A program made the translations under genes and the position numbers. Positions 18,263 through 26,638 of a stretch of DNA of 41,188 nt are shown piece by piece. This DNA comes from Gammaproteobacteria bacterium (GTDB taxonomy: Bacteria; Pseudomonadota; Gammaproteobacteria; Nevskiales; Nevskiaceae). A model generated the notes under the pieces. It did not search any database. It saw only the letters and a program-made list of their open reading frames with translations, and was not told the origin of the DNA. Location of the stretch: the NCBI GenBank assembly GCA_016182805.1, contig JACPFV010000026.1, positions 1-41,188 of the forward strand. Reading direction: 5' to 3'. Position 1 is the stretch's first letter; each line of letters begins with the position of its first letter.

Positions 18263-19282
18263 ATGACGACTCTACTGCCGCCCGAATGGACTCCCCAGTC
18301 CGCGATCATGCTGACTTGGCCGCGGGAAGACGGGGACTTCGGCAAGCATTTCCCGGCGGTCGAACAGACCTTCCTGCGCATCGCCTCGACCATCAGCTGC
18401 TTCGAGCCGGTGCATATCAACTACGGCCTCAAGCCGGAGGACCTGGTCAAGCGCCTGGTGGCGAACGGCGCGCGCAAGGACCGGCTGCACGTGTGGCAGG
18501 TCGAGAGCAACGACGTCTGGGCGCGCGACCACGGCCCGATCACGGTGCTGCGCGACGGCGCGCCGGTGCACCTGGACTTCACCTTCAACGGCTGGGGCGG
18601 CAAGTTCGAGGCCGGCCTGGACAACCGGATCACGCGCCGGCTGCACGCGATGGGCGCGCTCTCCGCCCCGGTGGAGACGCTGGACTTCGTGCTGGAAGGC
18701 GGCGGCATCGAATCCGACGGCGAAGGCACGCTGCTCACCACCGAACGCTGCCTGCTGGCGCCGACGCGCAACCCCAAGCTCAAGAAGGCGCAGATCGAGA
18801 CGAAGCTGAAGAGCTGGTTCGGCCTCAAGCGCGTGCTGTGGCTCAAGCACGGCGACCTGCTGGGCGACGACACCGACGGCCACATCGACACGATCGCGCG
18901 CTTCTGCGACGCGCGCACCATCGCCTACCAGGCCTGCGACGACCACACCGACGCCCATTACGAGGACCTGTGCGCACTGGCCGCGGAGCTGGCGGCTCTG
19001 CGCACGCTGGACGGCAAGGCGTACAAGCTGGTGCCGCTGCCCCTGCCCAAGCCGGTCCAGGACGAGGACGGCCGCCGCCTGCCGGCCGGCTATCCCAACT
19101 TCCTGATCCTCAACGGCGCCGTGCTGATGCCGACCTACGCCGACGAGGGCGACGGGCTGGCGCTGGAGCGGCTGCGCGGCTGCTTCCCGGGCCGGCAGGT
19201 GATCGGCATCGATTGCCGCACGCTCATTGCTCAGTATGGCAGCCTCCACTGCATCACCATGCAGATTCCCAAGACCGCATGA
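18263..19282 (+). CDS. aguA: Agmatine deiminase
   Basis: 339 residues. It converts agmatine to N-carbamoylputrescine and ammonia in the cytoplasm. Porphyromonas-type peptidylarginine/agmatine deiminase blocks are clear: NDVWARDHGPI, LEGGGIESDGEGTLLTTE, GDDTDGHIDTIARF and the catalytic Cys330 in YGSLHCITMQ near the C-terminus. The start at 18263 gives MTTLLPPEWTPQSAIMLTWP, the usual beginning. It overlaps the amidase gene by ATGA; together they form the two-step agmatine-to-putrescine route. Confidence 0.94.
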   Translation: MTTLLPPEWTPQSAIMLTWPREDGDFGKHFPAVEQTFLRIASTISCFEPVHINYGLKPEDLVKRLVANGARKDRLHVWQVESNDVWARDHGPITVLRDGAPVHLDFTFNGWGGKFEAGLDNRITRRLHAMGALSAPVETLDFVLEGGGIESDGEGTLLTTERCLLAPTRNPKLKKAQIETKLKSWFGLKRVLWLKHGDLLGDDTDGHIDTIARFCDARTIAYQACDDHTDAHYEDLCALAAELAALRTLDGKAYKLVPLPLPKPVQDEDGRRLPAGYPNFLILNGAVLMPTYADEGDGLALERLRGCFPGRQVIGIDCRTLIAQYGSLHCITMQIPKTA

Positions 19283-20169
19283 GCGCCCGCATCCTCAAAG
19301 TCGGCCTGGTGCAGCAGGCCTGCACCGACCGGCGCGACAAGAACCTGAACACGAGCGAGGCCGGCATCCGCGATGCCGCCGCGCGCGGCGCGCAGCTCGT
19401 GCTGCTGCAGGAGCTGCACTGCTCGCTGTACTTCTGCCAGCAGGAAAGCACCGGGCTGTTCGACCTGGCCGAGCCGATTCCGGGACCGGCCACGGAACGC
19501 CTGGGCCGGCTGGCGAAGGAGCTGGGCGTCGTCATCGTCGGCTCGCTGTTCGAGCGCCGCGCGCCCGGCCTGTATCACAACACCGCGGTGGTGCTGGAGC
19601 GCGACGGCACGCTGGCCGGCACCTACCGCAAGATGCACATCCCGGACGATCCCGGCTACTACGAGAAGTTCTACTTCACGCCCGGTGACCTCGGCTTCAA
19701 CCCGATCAAGACCTCGGTCGGCAAGCTCGGCGTGCTGGTGTGCTGGGACCAGTGGTATCCGGAGGCGGCGCGCCTGATGACGCTGGCGGGCGCCGACCTG
19801 CTGCTGTACCCGACCGCCATCGGCTGGAACCCCGCGGACCCGAAGGACGAGCAGGCGCGCCAGCGCGAGGCCTGGATCACGATCCAGCGCGGCCACGCCG
19901 TCGCCAACGGCCTGCCGGTGGTGGTCGCCAACCGCGTCGGCCACGAGCCGGACCCGAGCGGCCAGACCGGCGGCGCGCAGTTCTGGGGCAGCAGCTTCGT
20001 CGCCGGCCCGCAGGGTGAATTCATCGCCCAGGCCGGCACCGAGCAGCCGGAGGTGCTGGCGGTGGACGTGGACCTCGGCCGCTCGGAGAACGTGCGCCGC
20101 TGGTGGCCGTTCCTGCGCGACCGGCGCATCGAAGCCTACGGCGACCTGCTGCGGCGCTTCCGCGACTGA
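19279..20169 (+). CDS. aguB: N-carbamoylputrescine amidase
   Basis: 296 residues, a nitrilase-superfamily enzyme. It hydrolyses N-carbamoylputrescine to putrescine, CO2 and ammonia. The Glu-Lys-Cys triad is visible: Glu45 (LLQELHC), Lys118 (YRKMHIPDDPGYYEKFYF) and Cys155 (VLVCWDQWYPEAAR). The WRRWPFxRDRRID-like tail (RRWWPFLRDRRIEAY) is typical of plant and bacterial CPA. The start overlaps the aguA stop. Confidence 0.95.
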   Translation: MSARILKVGLVQQACTDRRDKNLNTSEAGIRDAAARGAQLVLLQELHCSLYFCQQESTGLFDLAEPIPGPATERLGRLAKELGVVIVGSLFERRAPGLYHNTAVVLERDGTLAGTYRKMHIPDDPGYYEKFYFTPGDLGFNPIKTSVGKLGVLVCWDQWYPEAARLMTLAGADLLLYPTAIGWNPADPKDEQARQREAWITIQRGHAVANGLPVVVANRVGHEPDPSGQTGGAQFWGSSFVAGPQGEFIAQAGTEQPEVLAVDVDLGRSENVRRWWPFLRDRRIEAYGDLLRRFRD

Positions 20170-20244
20170 AACCGCGCGCCGCGCTCAATCTCCGTTTCGG
20201 CCCCTATGTGGGCCTTCGCCGGGACGAGACGCGCCATGCAAGTC

Positions 20245-21426
20245 TCAGGCGCGGTGCGCACGCAGAGCGTGCAGGCGCAGGGCGGCGATGGCGGCCGCCG
20301 CGACCAGCAGCGCGCCGGCCAGGTGGATCGCCGGCACCAGCCCCAGCGCGTTGAGCAGCGCGCCCGCCAGCACGCCCGAAGCCGCCGGCACGACCTGCGA
20401 GGAAATCGTGAACATGCTCAGGATGCGCCCGCGCACCGCCGGCGGCGCATTCGCCTGGATGCCGGCCGCGATCAGGCTCACCACCACCCCGCCCGCGATG
20501 CCGATCAGCCCCAGCAGCGCGGCCGACAGCCCAAGGACGCTGCTGGCGCCGAGCGCGGCGAAGGCCACGCCCGCCGCCGCCGTGCCCCACAGGATCGTGC
20601 GCCCGTGATGCACGCGGCGTGCGAGCGCCAGGCACGCCACGCCGCCCACGATCAGCGACAGCGCCAGCAGGCCGAGGTACAACCCCTGCCCCAGCTCGTC
20701 CAGGCCCAGCCGCGAGCGCGCCAGCCGCGGCAGCAGGATTTGCAGCGGCCCCATCATGGCGTAGGCCATCACGCCCGCCAGCAGCAGCTGGCGCACCAGG
20801 TCCTGCCGCGCCACCGCGGCAAAGCCCTCGCGGATGTCGCCCAGCACCGAGCGCCGCGAGCCGGCGGCAGCGCGGCCGGCGGAAATCGGCAGCAGCAGGA
20901 GCGAGGCGGCGACGAAGCACGCCGCCGCGCCGGCGAACACGCTCGGCCACCCGCTTTGGCGCAGGACTCCGATCAGCACCGGCCCCAGCCCGAAGCCCAG
21001 CATCACCAGCAGGTTGAACAGCACCGAGGCCGCCTTGAGCTGCGCCGCCGGGACGAGCTGCGCCAGCGCCGCCATGCGCGCCGGCGCCACGAAGGACCAG
21101 GCGATCCCGGCCAGCCCGGCCGCGCCCAGCACCCAGGGCACGCGCGCGGCCGGGACCGGCACCGCCGCATCCGCCCAGGCCAGCGTCACGAGGGCCGCGA
21201 CAAACACGGCCTGCGCCATGTGGATCAGCCGCACCGGCGCCATCCGGTCGCACAGCGCGCCGGCGAACCAGCCGAACAGCAGCGGCGGGCCGAAGCACAG
21301 CCCCAGCCCGGCGCCGGCCAGCAGGTCGGAGCCGACCGCCTCCTGCAAGTACAGGATGACGCTGTAATTGACCATGTGGCCGGCGGAGAACGCCAGCAGG
21401 CAGGACAGGAAGAACGCGGCGCGCAT
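20245..21426 (-). CDS. MFS transporter
   Basis: 393 residues, about twelve membrane helices. The loop GWFAGALCDRMAPVRLIH holds the MFS loop-2/3 signature in weak form, and the overall look is that of the EntS/MFS_3 exporter group. The substrate is unknown. It is the last gene of the four-gene operon and overlaps the heme/propeller gene by one base (TGATG). The 75-bp gap to aguB, which converges on it, shows no clear terminator. Confidence 0.85.
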   Translation of the reverse strand: MRAAFFLSCLLAFSAGHMVNYSVILYLQEAVGSDLLAGAGLGLCFGPPLLFGWFAGALCDRMAPVRLIHMAQAVFVAALVTLAWADAAVPVPAARVPWVLGAAGLAGIAWSFVAPARMAALAQLVPAAQLKAASVLFNLLVMLGFGLGPVLIGVLRQSGWPSVFAGAAACFVAASLLLLPISAGRAAAGSRRSVLGDIREGFAAVARQDLVRQLLLAGVMAYAMMGPLQILLPRLARSRLGLDELGQGLYLGLLALSLIVGGVACLALARRVHHGRTILWGTAAAGVAFAALGASSVLGLSAALLGLIGIAGGVVVSLIAAGIQANAPPAVRGRILSMFTISSQVVPAASGVLAGALLNALGLVPAIHLAGALLVAAAAIAALRLHALRAHRA

Positions 21427-23201
21427 CAGCCCGGTTCCAGCACGATCAGCGCCGGCTGGCCGCCCTCGATGTGCCAGCTCGGAAAGCTGGAGTTGGTGGT
21501 GAACACGCGGCCGTCCGGCGCGATCTCCACGTCGCGCGTGAACGTGACGTGGCGCGGCATCGGAAACCGGCGCCAGGTCTGCGCGGCGATATCGAAGCCG
21601 TACAGCGCATCGGAGCCGGTGCCGTTGACCCACACGACGTTGCGCGCGCGGTCGACGTTGAGCGCGTACGGCGTGTCGCCGCCCTGGGGCACGGCCGGCA
21701 AATCGAAGGGCGTGTAGCGGCCGCTCGCCGGCTCGTAGCGCACGATCTGCGACTCCGGGAACGCGGCGATCCACAGGTTGCCCGCGGCGTCCGCGCGCAG
21801 CCGCCGCGGGCCCTTGAAGGGCGTGCGGATCAGCGCGACCTCGCCGCTGTCCGGGTCGATCCGGCCGATCTCGTCGGTGTGCAAGCGCGCGAACCAGACC
21901 TTGCCGTCCGGCGTCAGGTCGATGCCGTACGGCAGCGGCACGCCGGTGGATTGCCGGTCCACCGGCATCCAGTTGGCGATCGGCAGGCCCCAGCTCATGA
22001 GCCGGAGCAGCCCGCCCATCAGCGACACCGTCAGCCGCTCGCGCAGGTTGCGCGGCGGCAGGTCGTAGTACGTGAAGCGGTCCAGGCGCCGCTCGTACAT
22101 CGCCACCTGGTTGGACAGCGCCAGCGTGAACCAGACGCGGTCGCGCGCGTCCACCCGCACCGTGTGCGGGTAGTAGCCGCGGTCCATCTGCCGCACGGCG
22201 AACCGCTTGGACTGCGGATCGAACTCGACGATGCGCTGCTGGTACGAGGCGGTGATGAAGAGGTGCCCGTCCACCGGCGACTCCGCCAGCGAATGGATGC
22301 CGTTGTACGTCTCGTGCTTGGGGTATTCGCGCAGGCGGCCGGCGAGCAGCCCGCCCTTGGCGTCGCCGGGCTGGGCGGGAATCCGGTAGACCGTGTAGCG
22401 CCCGGAGCGCGGATCGATCTCGTACAGCCGGTCCTGCAGGTTGTCGCCGACGTAGACCAGCCCGCTGCGTGCGTACAGCAGGTCGTGCATTTGCGAGAAG
22501 CCGTCGCCGATCGGCCATTCCGTGATGCGGCTGGCGGCCAGCTCGGGTCCCCAAGGCGCGCCGGCGGGGACGCGCTCGGGCTGCCGATGGATCGCCTGCC
22601 ACTGCGCTTCGAGCCGCGCCGGCAGCGCCTCTTGCAACTCGGTGGACAGGCGCGCGCCGTAGCCCACCATGCGGCGGATCGCGCTCGCCCATTCCTGCGC
22701 GCTGCGCTGGCGCCGCAGGAACATCGAGCCCTGCTGGTGGCAGAAGCCGCATTGCAGCAGGAACTCCTTCTTGTCCGCCGCGCTGCCCAGGTCGAGCAGG
22801 CTGACCCAGGCGTCGGACGGCTGCTGCGCGGCCAGCCGCGCCGGATCGGTTTCCCGCTCCAGCGCCACCGGGCCGGCCGCGGCCTGCGCAAAGTCGATCT
22901 CGCGGTCGCGATAACCCGGACGGCGCAGGCGCAGCTTCGTACCCGCGGACGGATCGAGCGCCGCCCTTCCGCCCGCGCCGGTGAACACGCTCAGCTCGCC
23001 GGCCGACTGCTGCGCCACGCCCGCCGCCGGGTAGCCGTTGTCCGACATGTCGGGCACCGACGGCTGTTCCTGCAGGCGCGTCACCATCACGCCGGCCAGG
23101 GGCTGCCCCTGTGCGTCCGTGACCCGGACCTCGGCCGCTTCCGCCGCACCCAGGAACGCCAGCAGCAGCCAGCACCGCAACCCCGCGACCGTCCCCTTCA
23201 T
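21426..23201 (-). CDS. Exported heme-c / Vgb-like beta-propeller protein
   Basis: 591 residues. Order: signal peptide (1-23); a carboxypeptidase-regulatory-like beta domain (about 24-115, VTDAQGQPLAGVMVT); a mono-heme cytochrome c-like part with CGFCH at 151-155; then, from about 195 to the end, a propeller of repeats like those of virginiamycin B lyase (VGDNLQDRLYEIDPRSGRYTVYR, ASYQQRIVEFDPQSKRFA, NLWIAAFPESQIVRYEP). Streptogramin lyase itself has no heme, so a lyase label would be misleading; a periplasmic oxidoreductase or sensor of small molecules is possible. Overlaps its neighbours by 4 and 1 nt. Confidence 0.8.
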   Translation of the reverse strand: MKGTVAGLRCWLLLAFLGAAEAAEVRVTDAQGQPLAGVMVTRLQEQPSVPDMSDNGYPAAGVAQQSAGELSVFTGAGGRAALDPSAGTKLRLRRPGYRDREIDFAQAAAGPVALERETDPARLAAQQPSDAWVSLLDLGSAADKKEFLLQCGFCHQQGSMFLRRQRSAQEWASAIRRMVGYGARLSTELQEALPARLEAQWQAIHRQPERVPAGAPWGPELAASRITEWPIGDGFSQMHDLLYARSGLVYVGDNLQDRLYEIDPRSGRYTVYRIPAQPGDAKGGLLAGRLREYPKHETYNGIHSLAESPVDGHLFITASYQQRIVEFDPQSKRFAVRQMDRGYYPHTVRVDARDRVWFTLALSNQVAMYERRLDRFTYYDLPPRNLRERLTVSLMGGLLRLMSWGLPIANWMPVDRQSTGVPLPYGIDLTPDGKVWFARLHTDEIGRIDPDSGEVALIRTPFKGPRRLRADAAGNLWIAAFPESQIVRYEPASGRYTPFDLPAVPQGGDTPYALNVDRARNVVWVNGTGSDALYGFDIAAQTWRRFPMPRHVTFTRDVEIAPDGRVFTTNSSFPSWHIEGGQPALIVLEPG

Positions 23202-24175
23202 GCTTGGCCCTTTGCGCGCCTGGCGCGCGACTGGCGATACAGATCGAACACCTGCGCCGAGGTCAGCCGCGGCCGGTAGCCGAACCGCTCCTTGAGCCGG
23301 CGGTTGTCCAGCACCGGCCGGTAGCGCAGGAAATCGACCTGCTCCGGCCCGTACTGCGACAGGCCCAGCGCCTTGAGCAGGCGCAGGGCCGCGGCGATGA
23401 ACGAGGCCGGCAGCGGCAGGTACGGCTTGCCCAGGGACCGCGCGATCTCCCGCAGGGTCAGCGCGCCGTCGCCGGCGACGTTGTAGGCCCCCGCGTGCGG
23501 CGAGTCGATCGCGGCGAGGATGCAGCGCACGACGTCCTGGTCCCAGACGAAGACGAAGGGGCTGTCCGCGCCGCGCACGCCCAGCAGCAGCGGCTTCTCG
23601 AACAGGTCGGTGATCTGGTTGCGCACCGATTCCCCCAGGATCGTGCCGATGCGGAAGATCACCTGCTCCAGCGCCGGATATCGCTCCCGGTACTCGGCCA
23701 GCATCTCTTCCACCAGGCGCTTGTGCCAGGAATAGGCGAACTCGGAATTGCCGCGCAGCGGCGCGGATTCGCCGATCCAGTCGGGATTGTTGGCGTGGTA
23801 GCCGTAGGCCGCGCCGCTGGACGAGACGACGATCCGGCGCACGCCGGCGGCGACGCAGGCTTCCAGCAGGTTGCGGGTGCCGCCCACGTCGACGCTGTAC
23901 TCGAACTCGCGCGTGCTGCCGCGCCCCGGCGTGACGATGGAGGCCAGATGCACCACCGCGTCGGGGCGATGCCGCGCGACGACGCCGGCCAGGCCGGGCG
24001 AGCGGATGTCGCAGGTCTCGTACTGCACGCCGTCCACGGGCGCCGCCGGCGGCCGCAGATCCAGCGCGACGACGCGCTGTGGCCGCTCCCCGGGCGGCGC
24101 CTGCGCCAGCGCCGCCACCACCTGCCGGCCCAGGTAGCCGGAAGCGCCCGTGATCAGGACGCAGCGCGCGGTCAT
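23198..24175 (-). CDS. NAD-dependent epimerase/dehydratase family (extended SDR)
   Basis: 325 residues. The N-terminal Rossmann motif is GASGYLG (10-16); the active site has Ser118-120 and Tyr148-x-x-x-Lys152 (YSWHK). The family acts on nucleotide sugars, sterols or other alcohols; nothing here fixes the substrate. The C-terminal part (about 225-325, RYRPVLDNRRLKERFGYRPR) is typical of epimerase-like proteins. It overlaps the transporter gene upstream and the heme/propeller gene downstream by ATGA each. Confidence 0.87.
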   Translation of the reverse strand: MTARCVLITGASGYLGRQVVAALAQAPPGERPQRVVALDLRPPAAPVDGVQYETCDIRSPGLAGVVARHRPDAVVHLASIVTPGRGSTREFEYSVDVGGTRNLLEACVAAGVRRIVVSSSGAAYGYHANNPDWIGESAPLRGNSEFAYSWHKRLVEEMLAEYRERYPALEQVIFRIGTILGESVRNQITDLFEKPLLLGVRGADSPFVFVWDQDVVRCILAAIDSPHAGAYNVAGDGALTLREIARSLGKPYLPLPASFIAAALRLLKALGLSQYGPEQVDFLRYRPVLDNRRLKERFGYRPRLTSAQVFDLYRQSRARRAKGQA

Positions 24176-25098
24176 GCCGCCACCGCCGCCGGCGCGCGGC
24201 GGCTCCAGTGCGTCGCCAGCGCCAGGCCGGAGACGATGTGCCAGACGCCCCACCACGCGGTCACGATCGCCATGCCGCCCAGGCCGTCGAAGAAGTTGAA
24301 GATCAGGATCAGGCCCAGGCCGGAGTTCTGGATGCCCATCTCGAACGTGACCGCCCGGCGGTCGGGCTCCGCCAGGCCCAGAGCGGTCGAAAGCGAAAAC
24401 CCGGTCAGCAGGGCCAGGCCGTTGTGGACCAGCACCACGATCACGACGAACTGGATGTATTCGAGGAAATGGCGGAAGTTCGCCGCCAGCGCCCCGATCA
24501 CGAAGGCCGCGAACACCAGCAGGGAAAAGGCCTTCATCGGCTTGCGCGCGCGCTGCGCCAACACCGGGAAGCGGTGCGAAACCAGCAGGCCCAGGGCCAC
24601 GGGAATACCGACCAGCAGCACGATCGCGCCCAGCATCTCCCAGGGGTCCAGGGCGACGCTGCGCATCAGGCCGCGCGTCACCGGATGCAACTGGCCCCAG
24701 AAGGCGAAGTTGATCGGCGTCATCACGATTGCCGCCACCGTCGACAGCGCGCTGATGCTGACCGACAGGGCCGCGTTGCCGCGCGCGAGATAGGTGAGGA
24801 AGTTGGACAGGTGCCCCGCCGGGCAGGACGCCACCAGGATCATGCCCAGCGCGATGCTCGGGATCGGGTCGAGGATCCACACCAGCACCCAGGTCATGGC
24901 CGGGAACAGCACGTGATGGCCGAGCAGGCCCAGCGCCAGCGCGCGCGGCTTGGCGAAGGCCAGGCGGAAGTCCTCCGCCCGCAGGTCCAGCGCGATGCCG
25001 AACATGACCAGGCCCAGCACCACGTTGAGCAGGCCCAGCACAGTCGGATTGAAGTTGAGGTGCACCTGGTCGATCGGCGCCATCGGCCATCCAGTCAT
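24172..25098 (-). CDS. Bile acid:sodium symporter (BASS) family transporter
   Basis: About 308 residues from the Met at 25098 (MTGWPMAPIDQVHLN); the Met at 25083 is equally possible and neither has a strong ribosome site. About nine to ten hydrophobic helices; BASS-type features are FGIALDLRAEDF near the N-terminus, the VASCPAGHLSNFLTYLARGNAALSVS block and EMGIQNSGLGLIL. Members carry bile acids, pantoate, pyruvate or other organic acids with Na+. It heads the operon and faces the AraC-type gene. Confidence 0.85.
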   Translation of the reverse strand: MTGWPMAPIDQVHLNFNPTVLGLLNVVLGLVMFGIALDLRAEDFRLAFAKPRALALGLLGHHVLFPAMTWVLVWILDPIPSIALGMILVASCPAGHLSNFLTYLARGNAALSVSISALSTVAAIVMTPINFAFWGQLHPVTRGLMRSVALDPWEMLGAIVLLVGIPVALGLLVSHRFPVLAQRARKPMKAFSLLVFAAFVIGALAANFRHFLEYIQFVVIVVLVHNGLALLTGFSLSTALGLAEPDRRAVTFEMGIQNSGLGLILIFNFFDGLGGMAIVTAWWGVWHIVSGLALATHWSRRAPAAVAA

Positions 25099-25128
25099 TT
25101 GGCTGCGGGCGGCGTGCCCGGAACCCGA

Positions 25129-25137
25129 TGGTATGAT
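25129..25137 (+). promoter_or_regulatory. Extended -10 promoter of the AraC-type gene
   Basis: TGGTATGAT at 25129-25137 fits the extended -10 pattern, 65 bp before the chosen ATG. The divergent gap (25099-25202) is where an AraC-type protein would act on both directions. Confidence 0.45.
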
Positions 25138-25202
25138 CGGGCGCCGTCCGGCACTTGACGCGCGACGCCAAACCGCTTGCCCATCCACGCCACCGCTGCG
25201 CC

Positions 25203-26228
25203 ATGACCGCCACTTGCAGCGCCGCCGCCGCGTACGCCCAAGGCCTGATCGAAGTCGCGGCCAAGGCCGGCATCCCGCGCGCCGACCTGCTGGCGCGGGC
25301 CGGATTGCCGGAGCGCGCGCTGGCCGCGCCCACCAACCGCATCCCGATGGTCCAGCTCATCGCGCTGTTCGAGGCCGCCGCCGGACTTGGCGGCAGACCG
25401 GACATCGGCCTGGAATTCGGCCGGCGCGTGCAGCCGGGGACCTACAGCGCGCTCGGCTACGCGCTGATGACCTGCCGCACGCTGGGCGACGCGATCGCGC
25501 TCGTCCCCCACTACCGGCGCCTGGTGTTCGATTACGGCTACAGCGAGACCGGCGTACGGATCGACGGCGACGGCGTCGAGCTAGCCTGGGTGCTGGTGCC
25601 CAGCCCCCTTCCCTACTGCGTGAGCCTGAGCGAGTCGGTCATCGCCGGCTGGTTCACCTTCGGCCGCTGGATGTCCAATGCCGACCTGGTGCCGGACCGC
25701 GTGCATTTCCGGCACGAAAGCCCGGCCGACCCGTCCGCCCACGAGGCGTATTTCGGCTGCCCGGTGCGCTTCGACCAGAGCGAGAACGCACTCTACTTCC
25801 CGCGCCGCTACCTGGACCTGCCCCTTTCGCAGGCCGACCGCAGCATCAACCTGGCCATGCGCGAGCAGGCGCGCGCGATGGTCGACCGCGTATTCGGCCA
25901 GTCCGAGATCCAGCACCAGCTGCGCAAGGCCCTGACCCGGCTGATGCCGCAGGGCGCCGCGACGCTGGAGCGCGCCGCCGGCGCGATGGGCCTGTCCAGC
26001 CGCACCTTGCAGCGACGCCTGGACCAAGCCGGCCTGTCGTTCAAGAGCGCGCTGGACGGACTGCGCCGCGAGCTGGCGCTGGTCTACCTGCAGGACGCCA
26101 ATCTGAGCCTGGTGGAGATCGCCATGCTGCTGGGATTCGCCGAGCACAGCTCATTCACCCGCGCGTTCCGCGACTGGATGGGCGAGACGCCGACGGAGCA
26201 CCGGCACAGAAGCGCGGTGGCGGAATAA
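25203..26228 (+). CDS. AraC family transcriptional regulator
   Basis: 341 residues from the ATG at 25203; a TTG at 25155 could add 16 residues but is less likely. The N-terminal ~190 residues match the ligand-binding domain of the OruR/MmoR-like AraC group (ALGYALMTCRTLGDAIALVPHYRRLV). The C-terminal double helix-turn-helix is at about 245-335 (AGAMGLSSRTLQRRLDQAGLSF and SLVEIAMLLGFAEHSSFTRAFRDWMGETP). It is divergent from the four-gene transporter operon, which is its probable target. The ligand is unknown. Confidence 0.9.
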   Translation: MTATCSAAAAYAQGLIEVAAKAGIPRADLLARAGLPERALAAPTNRIPMVQLIALFEAAAGLGGRPDIGLEFGRRVQPGTYSALGYALMTCRTLGDAIALVPHYRRLVFDYGYSETGVRIDGDGVELAWVLVPSPLPYCVSLSESVIAGWFTFGRWMSNADLVPDRVHFRHESPADPSAHEAYFGCPVRFDQSENALYFPRRYLDLPLSQADRSINLAMREQARAMVDRVFGQSEIQHQLRKALTRLMPQGAATLERAAGAMGLSSRTLQRRLDQAGLSFKSALDGLRRELALVYLQDANLSLVEIAMLLGFAEHSSFTRAFRDWMGETPTEHRHRSAVAE

Positions 26229-26231
26229 ACG

Positions 26232-26260
26232 AAAAAGCCCAGCGCAAGGCTGGGCTTTTT
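26232..26260. terminator. Rho-independent terminator after the AraC-type gene
   Basis: A 12-bp stem (AAAAAGCCCAGC / GCTGGGCTTTTT) with a GCAAG loop starts 4 bp after the stop and ends in TTTTT. The A-run on the other side makes it potentially bidirectional. The tRNA-Lys repeat starts 6 bp later. Confidence 0.88.
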
Positions 26261-26266
26261 CGGGTC

Positions 26267-26287
26267 TGGTGGGTCGTGTAGGACTCG
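26267..26287 (-). repeat. Copy of the tRNA-Lys 3' end (att-like direct repeat, distal)
   Basis: 21 bp identical to 27085-27105, which is the CCA end, acceptor arm and T-arm side of the tRNA-Lys gene, in the same orientation. The copies are 818 bp apart and enclose the brnT-brnA remnant, as expected of an attachment site left by integration into a tRNA 3' end. Confidence 0.75.
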
Positions 26288-26314
26288 GCGATTTTCGCTG
26301 GACGCGAAAATCGC
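26288..26314. repeat. Inverted repeat next to the att-like copy
   Basis: A perfect 11-bp inverted repeat (GCGATTTTCGC / GCGAAAATCGC) with a 5-nt spacer, directly after the tRNA-Lys copy. It is followed by GCGAGCGTAGCGAG (26314-26327), a core also seen at 14318-14331 on the other strand. No T-run follows, so it is not a standard terminator. Confidence 0.6.
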
Positions 26315-26366
26315 GCGAGCGTAGCGAGTCCGAAGGACCAGGGCCAGGTGAAGCGGCCGTTGCGCG

Positions 26367-26387
26367 ATGCATACCCGATATGCATAC
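26367..26387 (+). promoter_or_regulatory. Candidate BrnA operator
   Basis: Two ATGCATAC copies (26367-26374, 26380-26387), 13 bp apart, at the start of brnT; each holds the palindrome ATGCAT. BrnA proteins repress their own promoter by binding a site there. Pattern only. Confidence 0.35.
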
Positions 26388-26638
26388 TGCCCCCGTGGAC
26401 CTTGAAATTGAATTCGATCCAGCCAAGGCAGACGCCAATCTGCGCAAGCACGGCGTGAGCTTCGATGAGGCCGCAAGCTGCCTGCTCGATCCGAACGCCT
26501 TGCTGCGCGAAGACCCGGACTTTGAAGGCGAACAGCGCTGGGTGCTTGTGGGCATGAGCGCCGCCACGCGGCGACAACCCGCGCCTGATTTCGGCCCGAC
26601 GGGCCACCGCAAACGAGGAACGAAGCTATGCGCGATGA
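26380..26638 (+). pseudogene. brnT: Broken BrnT-type toxin gene
   Basis: The first two thirds is BrnT-like (EFDPAKADANLRKHGVSFDEAASCLLDPNAL...EQRWVLVGMSAATRR, up to about 26574). The expected ending RLISARRATANEERSYAR is found in the next reading frame and stops at 26638, overlapping brnA by 11 nt as in intact brnTA pairs. The middle strand that normally joins the two parts is missing, about 10 codons. The length change must be 2 modulo 3, so a deletion of roughly 29-32 nt fits. Read straight through, the frame gives a 108-residue chimera ending at 26706 inside brnA. The toxin (a ribonuclease in its family) should be inactive. Confidence 0.8.
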
